A stretch of DNA of 64,000 bases from JBCCTX01 sp964652565 (GTDB lineage Bacteria; Bacteroidota; Bacteroidia; J057): the NCBI GenBank assembly GCA_964652565.1, contig CAZZEC010000007.1, forward strand, positions 1-64,000, read 5' to 3'. The position numbers were made by a program, and so were the translations under genes. A model generated the notes under the pieces. The model had not been told where the DNA came from. It saw nothing but the letters and a program-made list of their open reading frames with translations, and ran no database searches. This document shows, one piece after another, positions 35,088-44,925 of the stretch; within the stretch, counting starts at the first letter, position 1, and each line of letters starts with the position of its first letter.

Positions 35088-36569
35088 TCAATTTTGAATA
35101 GCTTGATCAAGCAGATTTCTAGTAATTGTTTGAACTCGTTCATCATTTTGTCTGAAATCGATACTATGACCAATGAATAACTCTCTGGGGTTTTGTGGAT
35201 AGGGAAATCCAGGTGGAGTGGATAGGAGCATTGACCACCAGCAAGTAGCAGCATTAAACACAAAATTACCTTTGGGACCTTCATAGTATGTTGCAGCATA
35301 TCGACTGGTATCCTCAGCTCCTTCCAGTGCTCCTTCGGCGACCACTTCGAGTTCATCTATATCAGGTAAAGGATATCCATGATATTCCCAGCCTACAAGA
35401 TCTGTTATCCCATCTCCTTTTTCCATATTTGTACCTTCAAACATCCAGTGATTGGGTTGTGTACATGTCCAGTCTGCCAGCCCAACTCCATACGATCGGG
35501 CCCCCATCAACCATTGTTCATCCTGAAAGAACTTTTTCCGACCCAGTATGCGATGAGAAGCTCCATTTGATGCCGCTTTCAAATAAATCTCTCCAGACAG
35601 AGAATTGCCACTAAGAAATAATAGATTTATGCCCTCGTCCCTTGCATTACTCACATTTTCGTACATTTGTCTGGTCCAGTATTCGTCATGACCTACCGAA
35701 AGAAAACCTTTGGTTCTGAGTAGCCCCTCTCTATCTTCATGTGTATCCAAGTTGGATATGTAAGACACGTCATAACCTTGTTGCTCCATCCAAAAAGCAA
35801 GAGGAAACTCCCAGAGTAAAAACTCTCCTGAGCCATTGATATGAGGCAATAAAGTCGCAGGTAAGCTATTCATATAGAAGGTATAGGGTCGATCGAAGCT
35901 TCCTTCAGGGCCAGGCCTTGTATACCAAGGGGTGTATCCCCAATCTGCTTCCCAATCATATAGGGATCGCCAGGCGGGCCACCGGTTATAAGCCTGCCAT
36001 GTAAAGTCAGAACATTGGAATAGGAAATCTGAATGACGTTGATCCTTTACGACGAATATTACATAGCTTTGCCATCCTCCAACCTCAGCGGTCAATTTTC
36101 CCAAATATACGCCGCTCACCCAGTCAGAAGGAATTTGAAAGTCAAAACTTTTTTCCCAGTTACATTCTCTTACATTCTTTTCCCCATCTGGTGGCGTGGG
36201 TTGAGTGGTACCTTGGAAGGGTCCCAGAGAGGTCATTAATCTTCCACCTTTACCTTGGTAATAACCTAGTCTGTATATATCTACATTAAATGTCGAGATA
36301 GGATCTGTACTTGCAAATACTTCCAGAAGCTGTCCGGCGTACAAACTAGTGTGAGAACAGTAAGCTTCCATTTGTTTTGTCCTGCAAAAGGTAGTCTCTG
36401 TCCATGGCTCAGTAATACGACACGTATCTATGGGTACATGAGTGAGGAGCCAGTCTGTTGTACCTTCCTGTTTATTTTCTTCAATGATAGGATTCTCCTT
36501 TTCTGGACTATTACATCCACAAATAAAAAGAAGAATGATTAATGTTAAGTCTTCAAAAGAAGCATTCAT
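35088..36569 (-). CDS. N,N-dimethylformamidase-beta-like lipoprotein
   Basis: A 493-residue lipoprotein (signal 'LIILLFICGC'). The chain matches the large-subunit C-terminal domain of N,N-dimethylformamidase: 'DIYRLGYYQGKGGRLM', 'SDWVSGVYLGKLTAE', 'CSDFTWQAYNRWPAWRSLY', 'LSVGHDEYWTRQMYENV', 'NLLFLSGNSLSGEIY'. In the characterised enzyme the large subunit is an Fe-dependent amidohydrolase; many relatives have unknown substrates, and the export signal here argues against amide solvent breakdown. It is first in the operon, 34 bases before the HEAT/cytochrome gene, so a role on a sugar-derived amide or polysaccharide product is possible but unproven. Confidence 0.75.
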   Translation of the reverse strand: MNASFEDLTLIILLFICGCNSPEKENPIIEENKQEGTTDWLLTHVPIDTCRITEPWTETTFCRTKQMEAYCSHTSLYAGQLLEVFASTDPISTFNVDIYRLGYYQGKGGRLMTSLGPFQGTTQPTPPDGEKNVRECNWEKSFDFQIPSDWVSGVYLGKLTAEVGGWQSYVIFVVKDQRHSDFLFQCSDFTWQAYNRWPAWRSLYDWEADWGYTPWYTRPGPEGSFDRPYTFYMNSLPATLLPHINGSGEFLLWEFPLAFWMEQQGYDVSYISNLDTHEDREGLLRTKGFLSVGHDEYWTRQMYENVSNARDEGINLLFLSGNSLSGEIYLKAASNGASHRILGRKKFFQDEQWLMGARSYGVGLADWTCTQPNHWMFEGTNMEKGDGITDLVGWEYHGYPLPDIDELEVVAEGALEGAEDTSRYAATYYEGPKGNFVFNAATCWWSMLLSTPPGFPYPQNPRELFIGHSIDFRQNDERVQTITRNLLDQAIQN

Positions 36570-36818
36570 AACTGACAGGTTTTAAGTTTCCCAAGTACTA
36601 TAAATTACGAGAATTTGGAGAGGATTAATACTTAAGGAAATATTTATGGTGCTCGTTAAGATAGAGATAGTATCACTTAAAAAATAACATGCTTATCATT
36701 AAAAAATTCAATAGATTGAAATATGTATATGCATCCCAATGACTAATTGGTTTGAAAATAGCGATGCGCCACAAGTCTTACTATTAATGTATACAGATGT
36801 ATTATGTAAATCCATACT

Positions 36819-38366
36819 ATGAGCTTAATTAAAGTCAATATTTATACATTTCTCATGTTGTCATTTCTTGGGCTTTCAAATTTATGTCTGGCCCAAAAAC
36901 GACCTAATATCGTTTTCATTTTATGTGATGATCATCGGTGGGATGCGGCAGGGTATATGGGACATCCCTTTTTGGAAACTCCCAACCTGGATAGAATGGC
37001 GAATGAAGGACTGAGGTTTGAAAATGCATATGTAACTACTTCTTTATGCTCTCCAAGTCGAGCTTCTATCATTACAGGTCTGTATGCACATAATCATGGA
37101 GTGGTAGACAACTATCATCCTGTAGATTCATCTCTGACATTTTTTCCACAGGACCTTCAAAAGGTAGGTTATGAAACGGCATTCATTGGGAAATGGCATA
37201 TGGGAGATTTAGATGACCCGCAAAGAGGCTTTGATCACTGGGTGGCATTTCGAGGACAGGGAACCTATTATCCTGATGGACATGGTACGAGTAGGGTTGT
37301 TCCTCAAACGAGGTATGATGGTTTTAATATCAACGGTGAGAAACGAGTACCCCAAAAAAAGTACATCACAGATGAGCTTACTGATTATGCGTTGGAATGG
37401 TTGGATTCAAGAGAGACTAATGAGCGCCCTTTTTTCCTGTATATCAGTCATAAGGCTGTGCATTCAGATTTTGTACCCAGGGATGACATTAGAGATTTAT
37501 ATAAAGATGCTCCATGGACTCCGCCTTCCACTTTTGAGAATACCGCAGAGAATAGACAGAATAAGCCAAGATGGTTGATTGACCAACGAAATAGTCGTCA
37601 TGGGGTAGATTATGGATACAATTTGGATACTTTTGATGTGGAGGCCTATTACAAACGATATTGCGAGGCGTTACACTCAGTGGATCAGAATGTTGGAAGA
37701 GTGATAAAGTACCTGGAAGAAAGAGGCTTAGAAGAGAATACGCTGTTAGTTTATATGGGAGATAATGGATTTCAGTTTGGTGAGCATGGATTGATAGATA
37801 AAAGAACAGCATATGAGGCTTCTGTGCGCGTACCCTTGTTAATGTATTTCCCTGGAACGATAGAGCCTGCAACTGTGGTTTCTGAAATGGTAGCAAATAT
37901 TGATATAGCTCCAACGTTTCTGGATGTTGCTGGAGCGAGTACTTCAGTAAAAATGGATGGGAAAAGTGCCTGGCCTCTAGTTACAGGAGATCCAGTTCGG
38001 TGGAGACAGTCATTGCTATACGAGTATTATTGGGAGTGGAATTATCCTCATACGCCCACAACATTGGCAGTTATTGGCAATCGATACAAATACATCCACT
38101 ATCATGGGATCTGGGATACAGATGAATTGTATGACGTTGTGAAAGACCCTCATGAGCAGCATAACCTCATTGTAAATAGTGATTATGATGAAATAGCTGA
38201 TATGCTAAAATCTCAGTTATTTCAATTATTGACAGCGTCAGATGGATTAAAAATTCCTTTGCTTCCTGATCGAGGAAGGCAATTTTATCATCGCCATCCT
38301 GAACGGTCTGCACCCGGATCATTTCCAGTCTGGTATTATGATGAGATGGAGCCTGTGAAGCACTGA
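36819..38366 (+). CDS. S1-family sulfatase
   Basis: A 515-residue exported sulfatase. Signal peptide ends near 'LCLAQ'. 'RPNIVFILCDDHRWDAAGYM' supplies the metal-binding Asp pair, and the formylglycine Cys is Cys77 in 'SLCSPSRASIITG', a full C-x-P-x-R motif. 'GKWHMG' and 'MGDNGFQFGEHG' are further active-site segments. The maturase that converts the Cys is not in the window. Removes sulfate esters from carbohydrates outside the cytoplasm. It is convergent with the next sulfatase gene, with 26 bases between. Confidence 0.92.
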   Translation: MSLIKVNIYTFLMLSFLGLSNLCLAQKRPNIVFILCDDHRWDAAGYMGHPFLETPNLDRMANEGLRFENAYVTTSLCSPSRASIITGLYAHNHGVVDNYHPVDSSLTFFPQDLQKVGYETAFIGKWHMGDLDDPQRGFDHWVAFRGQGTYYPDGHGTSRVVPQTRYDGFNINGEKRVPQKKYITDELTDYALEWLDSRETNERPFFLYISHKAVHSDFVPRDDIRDLYKDAPWTPPSTFENTAENRQNKPRWLIDQRNSRHGVDYGYNLDTFDVEAYYKRYCEALHSVDQNVGRVIKYLEERGLEENTLLVYMGDNGFQFGEHGLIDKRTAYEASVRVPLLMYFPGTIEPATVVSEMVANIDIAPTFLDVAGASTSVKMDGKSAWPLVTGDPVRWRQSLLYEYYWEWNYPHTPTTLAVIGNRYKYIHYHGIWDTDELYDVVKDPHEQHNLIVNSDYDEIADMLKSQLFQLLTASDGLKIPLLPDRGRQFYHRHPERSAPGSFPVWYYDEMEPVKH

Positions 38367-38392
38367 TATTTGATTAAATGCTATGCTTATAG

Positions 38393-40375
38393 TTACTGCT
38401 TTACAATATCTACTTGTGCAATACGTTTTTCGCCTGATTTTCCAATTATCTCCATATTTAATGTTTTTCTTCCACTTGAAGGAATATTTACTGTAATTGA
38501 ACTTAAGGGTGGCGATAGGGATTCTATCTGTTCAAAGTCTAACCAAACACGTATCTGATCAACTGCAGCCTCATGATCACAATAGGGATGAAGGTAGAGA
38601 ATTTCATCAGCATCTAATGTTATCACTTTTCCAGCCATGGTTGGTTGAGTAAAAAAAGACAATGATCCAGGAAAATGATGAATCGTATCAGGCGCAGATT
38701 GTTTACTGGTATAAATAGAAAAACCTGCCTGGCCTAGTGAGGGCGAATGTTCCGCAGTTAATTTTTTATGGATAATAATATGGCGAAGTCGGGGGAGGTT
38801 TTCTGTGTCAGGAGTGTGAAGCTGAATTTTTAATGTTTGTAAGCCCAAGGGGAATTCCAGCCATTGAGTTAAAAACCTTCCGTCGCCAGATGGGTTTGCC
38901 CTGGCGCTATCGTATTCCGTTCCAGCAATAAACCGAGCGTGAGAGTTGGAGTCTGAATTTGCAAATAAAAGTTCCACCTGATATTCACCTTTTTCTAAAA
39001 CATCAATGTTGTAGTTGACAAAGCTTCCNNNNNNNNNNNNNNNNNNNNNNNNNNNNNNNNNNNNNNNNNNNNNNNNNNNNNNNNNNNNNNNNNNNNNNNN
39101 NNNNNNNNNNNNNNNNNNNNNNNNNNNNGTAATACTATCCTTACCCGTATCGATCTTGTGATTGATCTGGACATATTTATATTGGTCTTTTAAAACTGAT
39201 ATCCCTCTCATTTGAGGACGATCCATGTCAATCTGATCCATGGGTATCTGATAAAAATTAGTATTGTCGAAATAATAACGATCAAAGCCATCAGAATCAG
39301 GATTTTTCAATAATGAATAAAAACTCATGCCATCCAACGGAAGTGGATGATCAGACAAGTCAATATCACACATTTCGGCCAGGGTAGGAAGGATATCGAT
39401 TATACCAGTAATAGTGTGTATTTCTATTCCAGCATGTATCCCCTGAGGCCACCTGATATAACAAGGAGAAATGGATCCTCCCTCCCAGATACTTGCTTTA
39501 CCCCCTCTGAGTTTTTTTTCCCATCCACGTTCTCTTTCAGCTCTTTCTTCAGGGTTCATTCTCCTATTGGAATAAGACAAGTCATATCCTGGTGCTGGTC
39601 CATCGTCAACCATAAATAAAACGATAGTATTTTGAGATAAATCAAGTGTATCCAGCGCATTTAATACTTTCCCAACATTGGCATCCATTACTTCTGTCAT
39701 TCCATAGAGCCGGGCAACATGATCAGTATATCCTTGAGACTTGTATTTTGCAAAAATATCAGGAGGACAATTGTAGGGTTCATGTATAGACTGGAAGGGA
39801 ATATAACAGAAGAAGGGTTGATCCTTGTTTGCATGAATAAATTTAACTGCCTGATCTCCTACGACATCTGTTGTTGGCCCTGAAATATTAACCAATTTGT
39901 CATTAAATAATACTTTAGTATTAAAATAGTTGTAGAGATCTGTCTCTAATCCCACATCAAACCCACGGTCCCAGGAGTGATACCCTGCAGATTTACCACT
40001 ATGCCACTTTCCAAAAGCACCCGTATTGTATCCAGCATGTTGGAATACATTCCCCAATGTGACTTCATCCAACCTCAAATAGTCTCTTCCCCAATGTACC
40101 CCCCACAAACCCGTGCGTAAATGATATCGCCCCGTCAATAAGGAGGCTCTGGTAGGAGCGCAGGCACCCGAACTTTGATAAAAACGCTTCATGCGAGCGC
40201 CCTCTTGTGCAATACGGTCGATGTTAGGGGTATGTATTTGGGTATTCCCTTCAAAACTAATATCTGCATACCCATAATCATCAATTAAAAATAGAACGAC
40301 ATTGGGTTCTGTTACATAGGAATAAGTTAAGTTAAAGGAAAGGGTAGCGAGAAAGAGTAGTGAGAAGTATTTCAT
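38393..40375 (-). CDS. S1-family sulfatase with C-terminal beta domains, interrupted by an assembly gap
   Basis: From ATG 40375, chosen for the signal 'MKYFSLLFLATLSFNLTYS'; an ATG 15 codons upstream would spoil it. Asp pair in 'VVLFLIDDYGYADISFEG'; the formylglycine Cys72 is in 'GACAPTRASLLTG'; 'FGKWHSG' and 'FMVDDGPAPG' follow. Near residue 416 a run of N hides an unknown length. Beyond it are beta-rich segments ('FVNYNIDVLEKGEYQVELLF', 'IIHKKL'), like a carbohydrate-binding module appended to a sulfatase. The two sides are in frame only if the true gap length is compatible, since 100 N is usually a placeholder. The M14 peptidase gene ends 45 bases before the chosen start. Confidence 0.8.
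   Translation of the reverse strand: MKYFSLLFLATLSFNLTYSYVTEPNVVLFLIDDYGYADISFEGNTQIHTPNIDRIAQEGARMKRFYQSSGACAPTRASLLTGRYHLRTGLWGVHWGRDYLRLDEVTLGNVFQHAGYNTGAFGKWHSGKSAGYHSWDRGFDVGLETDLYNYFNTKVLFNDKLVNISGPTTDVVGDQAVKFIHANKDQPFFCYIPFQSIHEPYNCPPDIFAKYKSQGYTDHVARLYGMTEVMDANVGKVLNALDTLDLSQNTIVLFMVDDGPAPGYDLSYSNRRMNPEERAERERGWEKKLRGGKASIWEGGSISPCYIRWPQGIHAGIEIHTITGIIDILPTLAEMCDIDLSDHPLPLDGMSFYSLLKNPDSDGFDRYYFDNTNFYQIPMDQIDMDRPQMRGISVLKDQYKYVQINHKIDTGKDSIXXXXXXXXXXXXXXXXXXXXXXXXXXXXXXXXXXGSFVNYNIDVLEKGEYQVELLFANSDSNSHARFIAGTEYDSARANPSGDGRFLTQWLEFPLGLQTLKIQLHTPDTENLPRLRHIIIHKKLTAEHSPSLGQAGFSIYTSKQSAPDTIHHFPGSLSFFTQPTMAGKVITLDADEILYLHPYCDHEAAVDQIRVWLDFEQIESLSPPLSSITVNIPSSGRKTLNMEIIGKSGEKRIAQVDIVKQ
39029..39128. 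other. Assembly gap, 100 N
   Basis: Exactly 100 undetermined bases inside the sulfatase gene. The round number suggests a scaffolding placeholder of unknown true size, so the protein length and even its continuity across the gap are uncertain. Confidence 0.98.
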
Positions 40376-40420
40376 ATATATTTTTCGTATAAATATGGGA
40401 GTTTGGAATAAAGTAGGCAT

Positions 40421-41689
40421 TTAATCTAAATCCTGTAGATATTCTTGAATTGCATATGCAATCGCCCGTCCAAATCTTCGTGCGCCATCTTTGGTAACAG
40501 GAACTCCCAATACATTGGCATAGGGAAATTCCAAGATGGCTGCCATTGTTATACCTTCTTGAAGGTTTGCCCATTGACTAAATGAGCGTCCCTGAGAGAA
40601 GTTTTGTTTAGTATTCCACTTTTCTCCAAACGGGAGGAAATATTGATGGTCATATCGTATGTCTCCATCTGAATGAATGTGCAATAATGTCGAAAAGATC
40701 ATTTGATGAGCTTCTTTCAGAGGATCTATATTTCCTACGATATAAACGTACTCGTTGCCTTCTCCCTTGATCCATGGGCAATGTAAGTCAAGCGCTATTC
40801 TGGCTTTGCCATCACTCCATGCTGGAAAAAGTAGTTGTAGTGCGGCGGTTGTAGTATGTATAGGAGACCCATCGTAGTCTCTATTGTGATCTCTTGGAAT
40901 TCGATTTTTACCTTGCTCACCATTTTCTACTCCATCTTTGTCCATAAAAGGAAGGAATAAAAATTCGACGTATTCTCGCAAATAAGCTAATGACTTATCC
41001 TCCAATAAGTACAAAATGATACCCTCCATGACATAGTTTGCCATCATTTCGCTCGCATGGTGGCGAGCTGTAATTACCACCTTATGTTTGGAAATTCGAT
41101 TAGGGTTTTGAGGAGATATGGTAAGTGTCTCTACAGCGCGTTGCTGGGGAGAAACGCACAATGTATCCAATCGTACAATTGGGTTGTCTTTCAAATGGTC
41201 TAAAAAAGCATACAAATGTTTTGAAGTGTAAGGCATAGCCGTACAAAAGTGTGCTAATGTATCACTATTTGTAAATGAAAAGCTAAAACCATCATTTTGA
41301 TAACTTTGCTCGCCCAACCATCTCCAGCTATGATCATTGTTCAGGCTATAAGCTGGTCCAAAAGAAGTAAGCATATTCTCTTTGGTAAATTGAAAATACA
41401 AGGTCTTATCTTCAATATTTTCTATCTTGAAATTCCAATAAAACCAACTTCCTTCTGTATGAGATATATCTGGTTCTAACCATATTGTATCATTCAATAC
41501 TTTGTGTATGACAATATTTCCTCCTGGGAAGTCAGAAGATATGATCATATTATCATTAGTCTTAGCAGAACTGATAACCGAAGGAATGATTTCCTGCGCA
41601 TTCAGGCATGAAACAAATGAGAAAACTAAAAGATGGATCCCAAAGATAGAACTTCGTCCAATTAGAGAATAAAAGTGAGATATGCACAT
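40421..41689 (-). CDS. M14-type zinc carboxypeptidase
   Basis: A 422-residue exported peptidase. Signal segment ends near 'FVSCLNAQ'. An N-terminal beta domain of about 150 residues precedes the catalytic domain, as in cytosolic-carboxypeptidase-like and Bacteroidota M14 proteins. Zinc ligands: 'ITARHHASEMMANYVMEG' (H-x-x-E) and His in 'IALDLHCPW'; substrate Arg in 'GKNRIPRDHNRDYDGS'. The general-base Glu is probably in 'GITMAAILEFPYANV'. It would trim C-terminal residues of peptides or act on peptidoglycan-like substrates. It precedes the sulfatase in the same direction and may be co-transcribed with it. Confidence 0.85.
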   Translation of the reverse strand: MCISHFYSLIGRSSIFGIHLLVFSFVSCLNAQEIIPSVISSAKTNDNMIISSDFPGGNIVIHKVLNDTIWLEPDISHTEGSWFYWNFKIENIEDKTLYFQFTKENMLTSFGPAYSLNNDHSWRWLGEQSYQNDGFSFSFTNSDTLAHFCTAMPYTSKHLYAFLDHLKDNPIVRLDTLCVSPQQRAVETLTISPQNPNRISKHKVVITARHHASEMMANYVMEGIILYLLEDKSLAYLREYVEFLFLPFMDKDGVENGEQGKNRIPRDHNRDYDGSPIHTTTAALQLLFPAWSDGKARIALDLHCPWIKGEGNEYVYIVGNIDPLKEAHQMIFSTLLHIHSDGDIRYDHQYFLPFGEKWNTKQNFSQGRSFSQWANLQEGITMAAILEFPYANVLGVPVTKDGARRFGRAIAYAIQEYLQDLD

Positions 41690-41889
41690 TATACTATCAA
41701 GCTTGATGATAAATTAGCAAAAAATGTATAAAGTATGTTGAGTGGGAAATGAAATGTAGGGAAAAAAGATGAATGTTACAGAATATTCAGACAAGGAATG
41801 AACGTATATCCTTTCCTTTTACTTTGAAAGCACTTACATTTAAAATAAGAAAATCACTATCTCGATTTACGTAATTGAATTATTAGCAT

Positions 41890-42762
41890 ATGAAAAGACT
41901 ACTACCTATTTGCATCGTACCATGTTTATTATTGGGGATTTCCCTATTACGGGCTCAGGACGAAGAATCCTATGATTACCTACCTGAGTCTGAACCTCAG
42001 GAAGGAGTACCGAAGGGCACTGTTACGCAACATATCTGGAAAAGTGACATCTATGGAGGTAATTTTAGAGAGTATTACGTATATGTTCCCGCTCAATACG
42101 ATCCTTCAGAACCTGCCGCCTTAATGATATTTCAGGATGGACATACTTATGTCAAGGAAGACGGAGACTTTCGAGTTCCTATAGTATTTGACAATTTGAT
42201 CCACCAGGGAGATATGCCTGTTACCATTGGTATTTTTGTGAATCCTGGACATAATTCTCAGGAGTTTCCAGAGAATAGATTTAGAGCGAGTAATCGCAGT
42301 TGGGAGTACGATGAATTGAGCGATAAATATGCAAGATTCTTAATCGAAGAATTGATACCTGAGGTAGGAAAGACTTATAATCTGACTGATGATCGCAAGA
42401 TGCGTGCGATCTGTGGTATTTCATCTGGAGGGATATGTGCATTTACAGCTGCATGGGAAAGGCCTGATTACTTTTATCGCGTGTTGAGTCATATCGGGAG
42501 TTTCACAGATATACGTGGAGGACATGTCTATCCTGCAATGATTCGCAAACATGCCAAAAGAGACATTAAAGTATATTTACAAGATGGATCTGGTGATTTG
42601 AATAATCCATTTGGTAACTGGTGGCTGGCCAATCAGCAGATGGCGTCATCGCTGGAATTCAGAGGGTATGACTATAAGTTTGTTGCTGGAGAGGGAGGAC
42701 ATAATGGGAAACATGGTGGAGCTATATTGCCAGCGTCATTGAAGTGGTTGTGGGGAGAGTGA
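41890..42762 (+). CDS. Alpha/beta-hydrolase esterase (enterochelin-esterase-like)
   Basis: A 290-residue exported esterase. Signal ends near 'ISLLRAQ'. The strand order 'GNFREYYVYVPAQYD', 'AALMIFQDGHTY', 'MPVTIGIFVNPG', then nucleophile elbow 'CGISSGGICAFTAAW' (G-x-S-x-G) matches the esterase D/Fes family. The acid is probably Asp in 'VYLQDGSGDLN' and the His in 'AGEGGHNGKHGG'. In polysaccharide loci these act as acetyl or feruloyl esterases. It is alone on its strand between M14 peptidase and oxidoreductase genes. Confidence 0.85.
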   Translation: MKRLLPICIVPCLLLGISLLRAQDEESYDYLPESEPQEGVPKGTVTQHIWKSDIYGGNFREYYVYVPAQYDPSEPAALMIFQDGHTYVKEDGDFRVPIVFDNLIHQGDMPVTIGIFVNPGHNSQEFPENRFRASNRSWEYDELSDKYARFLIEELIPEVGKTYNLTDDRKMRAICGISSGGICAFTAAWERPDYFYRVLSHIGSFTDIRGGHVYPAMIRKHAKRDIKVYLQDGSGDLNNPFGNWWLANQQMASSLEFRGYDYKFVAGEGGHNGKHGGAILPASLKWLWGE

Positions 42763-42989
42763 GGTTCTCATAGGGGTTTTATTCTTTTAATAGTACATAA
42801 ATATATAATTCCAAGATATGGAAACTATACTTAGTTCACATATTGATGATTTGAAGAAACACCCTTGTACACCAATACGATGCAGCTCGACCTTCAAATT
42901 TATGGAATTTTGTGAACTACAAATTAATCCCATTACGTCAAACTTTGATAGAGATGTTGCAGGATGATTGATTGGTAAAGATTTAATTC

Positions 42990-44366
42990 CTACACCACAT
43001 ATTCTTCATACACTTTATCCCAGGGTTCTCTCATAGGTCTGGATAGCATCTTATTGGCTTTCTCGTTATCAACAAATGCTTCTTTTTCAGGGTCCCATTC
43101 CAGCTCCTGATTGAGCTTCATAGCTATATTACCTAAATGGCCAATGCTAATCGAACGATGGGCTTTTTCTACCGGAGCAGCCGTTTCTTTACGGGAGAGT
43201 ATACAATCAATGAAATTGCGATAGTGATTGTCGCTGTGATACAGATGTTCTTCTTTTTCCTCTATATTGCTATAGAATATCTCTTCAGAACTTGCCCCAT
43301 ACTCCCTACGCGTAGCCCAAACATATCCTTCCGTTCCCTCAAATTTTACCCCCATAATATCTTCTTCATTTGATACGATCAATTTGACTCCATTTTCATA
43401 CATACATTCAAAATAGAATTCAACAGCCGTATTCCACACAGCATGTTCAGACCATTTAGCTCTTGGATTCTGAATGTAAACTGGTCCAGTATATTCAGTA
43501 TTCATACCCCACTGAGCGATATCGGGATGATGACCGCCCCAATCAGTGACTTGGCCTCCGGAATAATCTAATATCCAACGGAAATTTACATGCGTCCTTG
43601 CAGGGCAGTAATACGCTTCAGGAGCAGGCCCTAACCACATATCATAATTAAATCCTTTAGGGACGGGCAGGGGATTGGTCAGGTAACCCGTTTTTCCAAA
43701 GTCAGGGGTACCTCCAGGTAATCCACATCGAACGGTCTGTAATGTTCCTATCCTTCCGTTGCGAACTAATTCACACACTCGTCGGAAATAGACACTGGAT
43801 CTCTGCTGACTACCAGTTTGAAATACTACATTATACTTTTTAACGGCATTACTCATTGCTCTTCCCTCTGGGATGGTGAGCGAGAGCGGTTTTTGACAGT
43901 AGATATCTTTCCCGGCAGCTGCTGCCATCAATACCGGGATTGCATGCCAGTGATCAGGAGTATCTACGGCTACTGCATCCAAATCCTGATCTTCCAACAA
44001 TTCCCGGAAATCTTCATATCCCTTAGTACTCTCATAACTACGACCAAATTTTCTGGAATATGCTTCATCCACTCTTTTCCGCAAGGGCTCCCTTCCAGCA
44101 ACAGCTCCATTCCAATAGCCCATGCTTTCTGCATTTACATCACAGATACTGGTAATCTGGACTCTTTCATCCTGCAGAAAACCTCCTGCATCATTTCCCG
44201 CCTGATTTCCTGCTCCAATAAATCCTAGCGTAATTCTGTCCGAAGGAGGGATGTATCCAGACTGCCTTCCCAAAACAGAAGAAGGGATAATAGTTGGAGC
44301 TAAGAAAAGTCCAGAAGTGATTTTAGCAGAGTTTTGTAGAAAAGTACGTCTGTTGGTAGTAGTCAT
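42990..44366 (-). CDS. Exported Gfo/Idh/MocA-family oxidoreductase
   Basis: A 458-residue protein with a twin-arginine signal ('NRRTFLQNSAKITSG'). The Rossmann motif is 'LGFIGAGNQAGNDAGG'; 'VDTPDHWHAIPVLMAAAAG' and 'YCQKPLSLTIPEG' are the usual helix and catalytic Lys segment, with Gln replacing Glu before Lys-Pro as in many exported relatives. 'GGQVTDWGGHHPDIAQWGM' belongs to the substrate-binding beta-sheet domain. Members oxidise or reduce sugars and inositols with a bound NAD(P). Tat export lets the protein carry its cofactor across the membrane. The gene is separate from neighbours, with a 367-base spacer upstream. Confidence 0.88.
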   Translation of the reverse strand: MTTTNRRTFLQNSAKITSGLFLAPTIIPSSVLGRQSGYIPPSDRITLGFIGAGNQAGNDAGGFLQDERVQITSICDVNAESMGYWNGAVAGREPLRKRVDEAYSRKFGRSYESTKGYEDFRELLEDQDLDAVAVDTPDHWHAIPVLMAAAAGKDIYCQKPLSLTIPEGRAMSNAVKKYNVVFQTGSQQRSSVYFRRVCELVRNGRIGTLQTVRCGLPGGTPDFGKTGYLTNPLPVPKGFNYDMWLGPAPEAYYCPARTHVNFRWILDYSGGQVTDWGGHHPDIAQWGMNTEYTGPVYIQNPRAKWSEHAVWNTAVEFYFECMYENGVKLIVSNEEDIMGVKFEGTEGYVWATRREYGASSEEIFYSNIEEKEEHLYHSDNHYRNFIDCILSRKETAAPVEKAHRSISIGHLGNIAMKLNQELEWDPEKEAFVDNEKANKMLSRPMREPWDKVYEEYVV

Positions 44367-44584
44367 AGTGAAAGTTTTTCCTAAGATTAAGATATATAAA
44401 AGTTTGATATTTTTCTAGCCCTGCCTATCCTTCTATACTAGATTTACTGGATTAATATGCCTCTTTCCTACTAATCTTCTTATACTCTTCGATTAAATAC
44501 AGATCCAATAGGAGTATTGATCGCTTTTTCCAATTTTAATAAACAACTTAAGTTTTTTATATAGATTATCTTAACTCAATCTTT

Positions 44585-44716
44585 TTATGGTTGATCTGGA
44601 TAAAAGTACTCGGATACTTTTCTGTGTCTGAATCGATAATAACCTTTTGCCCACCAACTAGTCAGACCTGTAATTATACCTGCCCTGATGACCAGGCTAT
44701 CAGTATAGGAGGTCAT
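44585..44716 (-). CDS. Possible 43-residue small protein
   Basis: ATG at 44716, TAA at 44585. The product is Arg- and aromatic-rich with 'SWWAKGYYRFRHRKVSEYF' near its end and a hydrophobic 'VIRAGIITGLT' before it. It starts 17 bases after the stop of the small lipoprotein gene in another frame. It could be a real small protein or the remnant of a longer gene. The rest of the 44367-44733 spacer shows nothing recognisable. Confidence 0.3.
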   Translation of the reverse strand: MTSYTDSLVIRAGIITGLTSWWAKGYYRFRHRKVSEYFYPDQP

Positions 44717-44733
44717 CGTATCGGAGATGTATT

Positions 44734-44925
44734 CTAAATGGTATCAATAGATGCTGATATGGCCGTTTTAACAGTGATTGCTTGTGCATGGACAGATTTT
44801 CCAGAAGGATTCTTTACGAGAATTTTCTCACTGGTAAGAATGGTATATTGATTACTTCTACAAGCTAACAGACTTAGTGTTAAACTCAGTATGACATGGA
44901 CAATTAGCGAATGAGGGCGTTTCAT
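44734..44925 (-). CDS. Small lipoprotein
   Basis: A 63-residue protein with a lipoprotein signal ending in 'LSLLAC' and a short polar mature part ('KILVKNPSGKSVHAQAITVK'). Its ATG overlaps the stop of the DUF5367-like gene (ATGA), which supports its being real. I know no family for it. The short mature region could also be a truncated remnant. Confidence 0.5.
   Translation of the reverse strand: MKRPHSLIVHVILSLTLSLLACRSNQYTILTSEKILVKNPSGKSVHAQAITVKTAISASIDTI

Noticed and set aside
35057..35356. 99-residue frame overlapping the DMF-like gene
   Set aside because: It is a second-frame shadow of the end of the DMF-like lipoprotein and its spacer.
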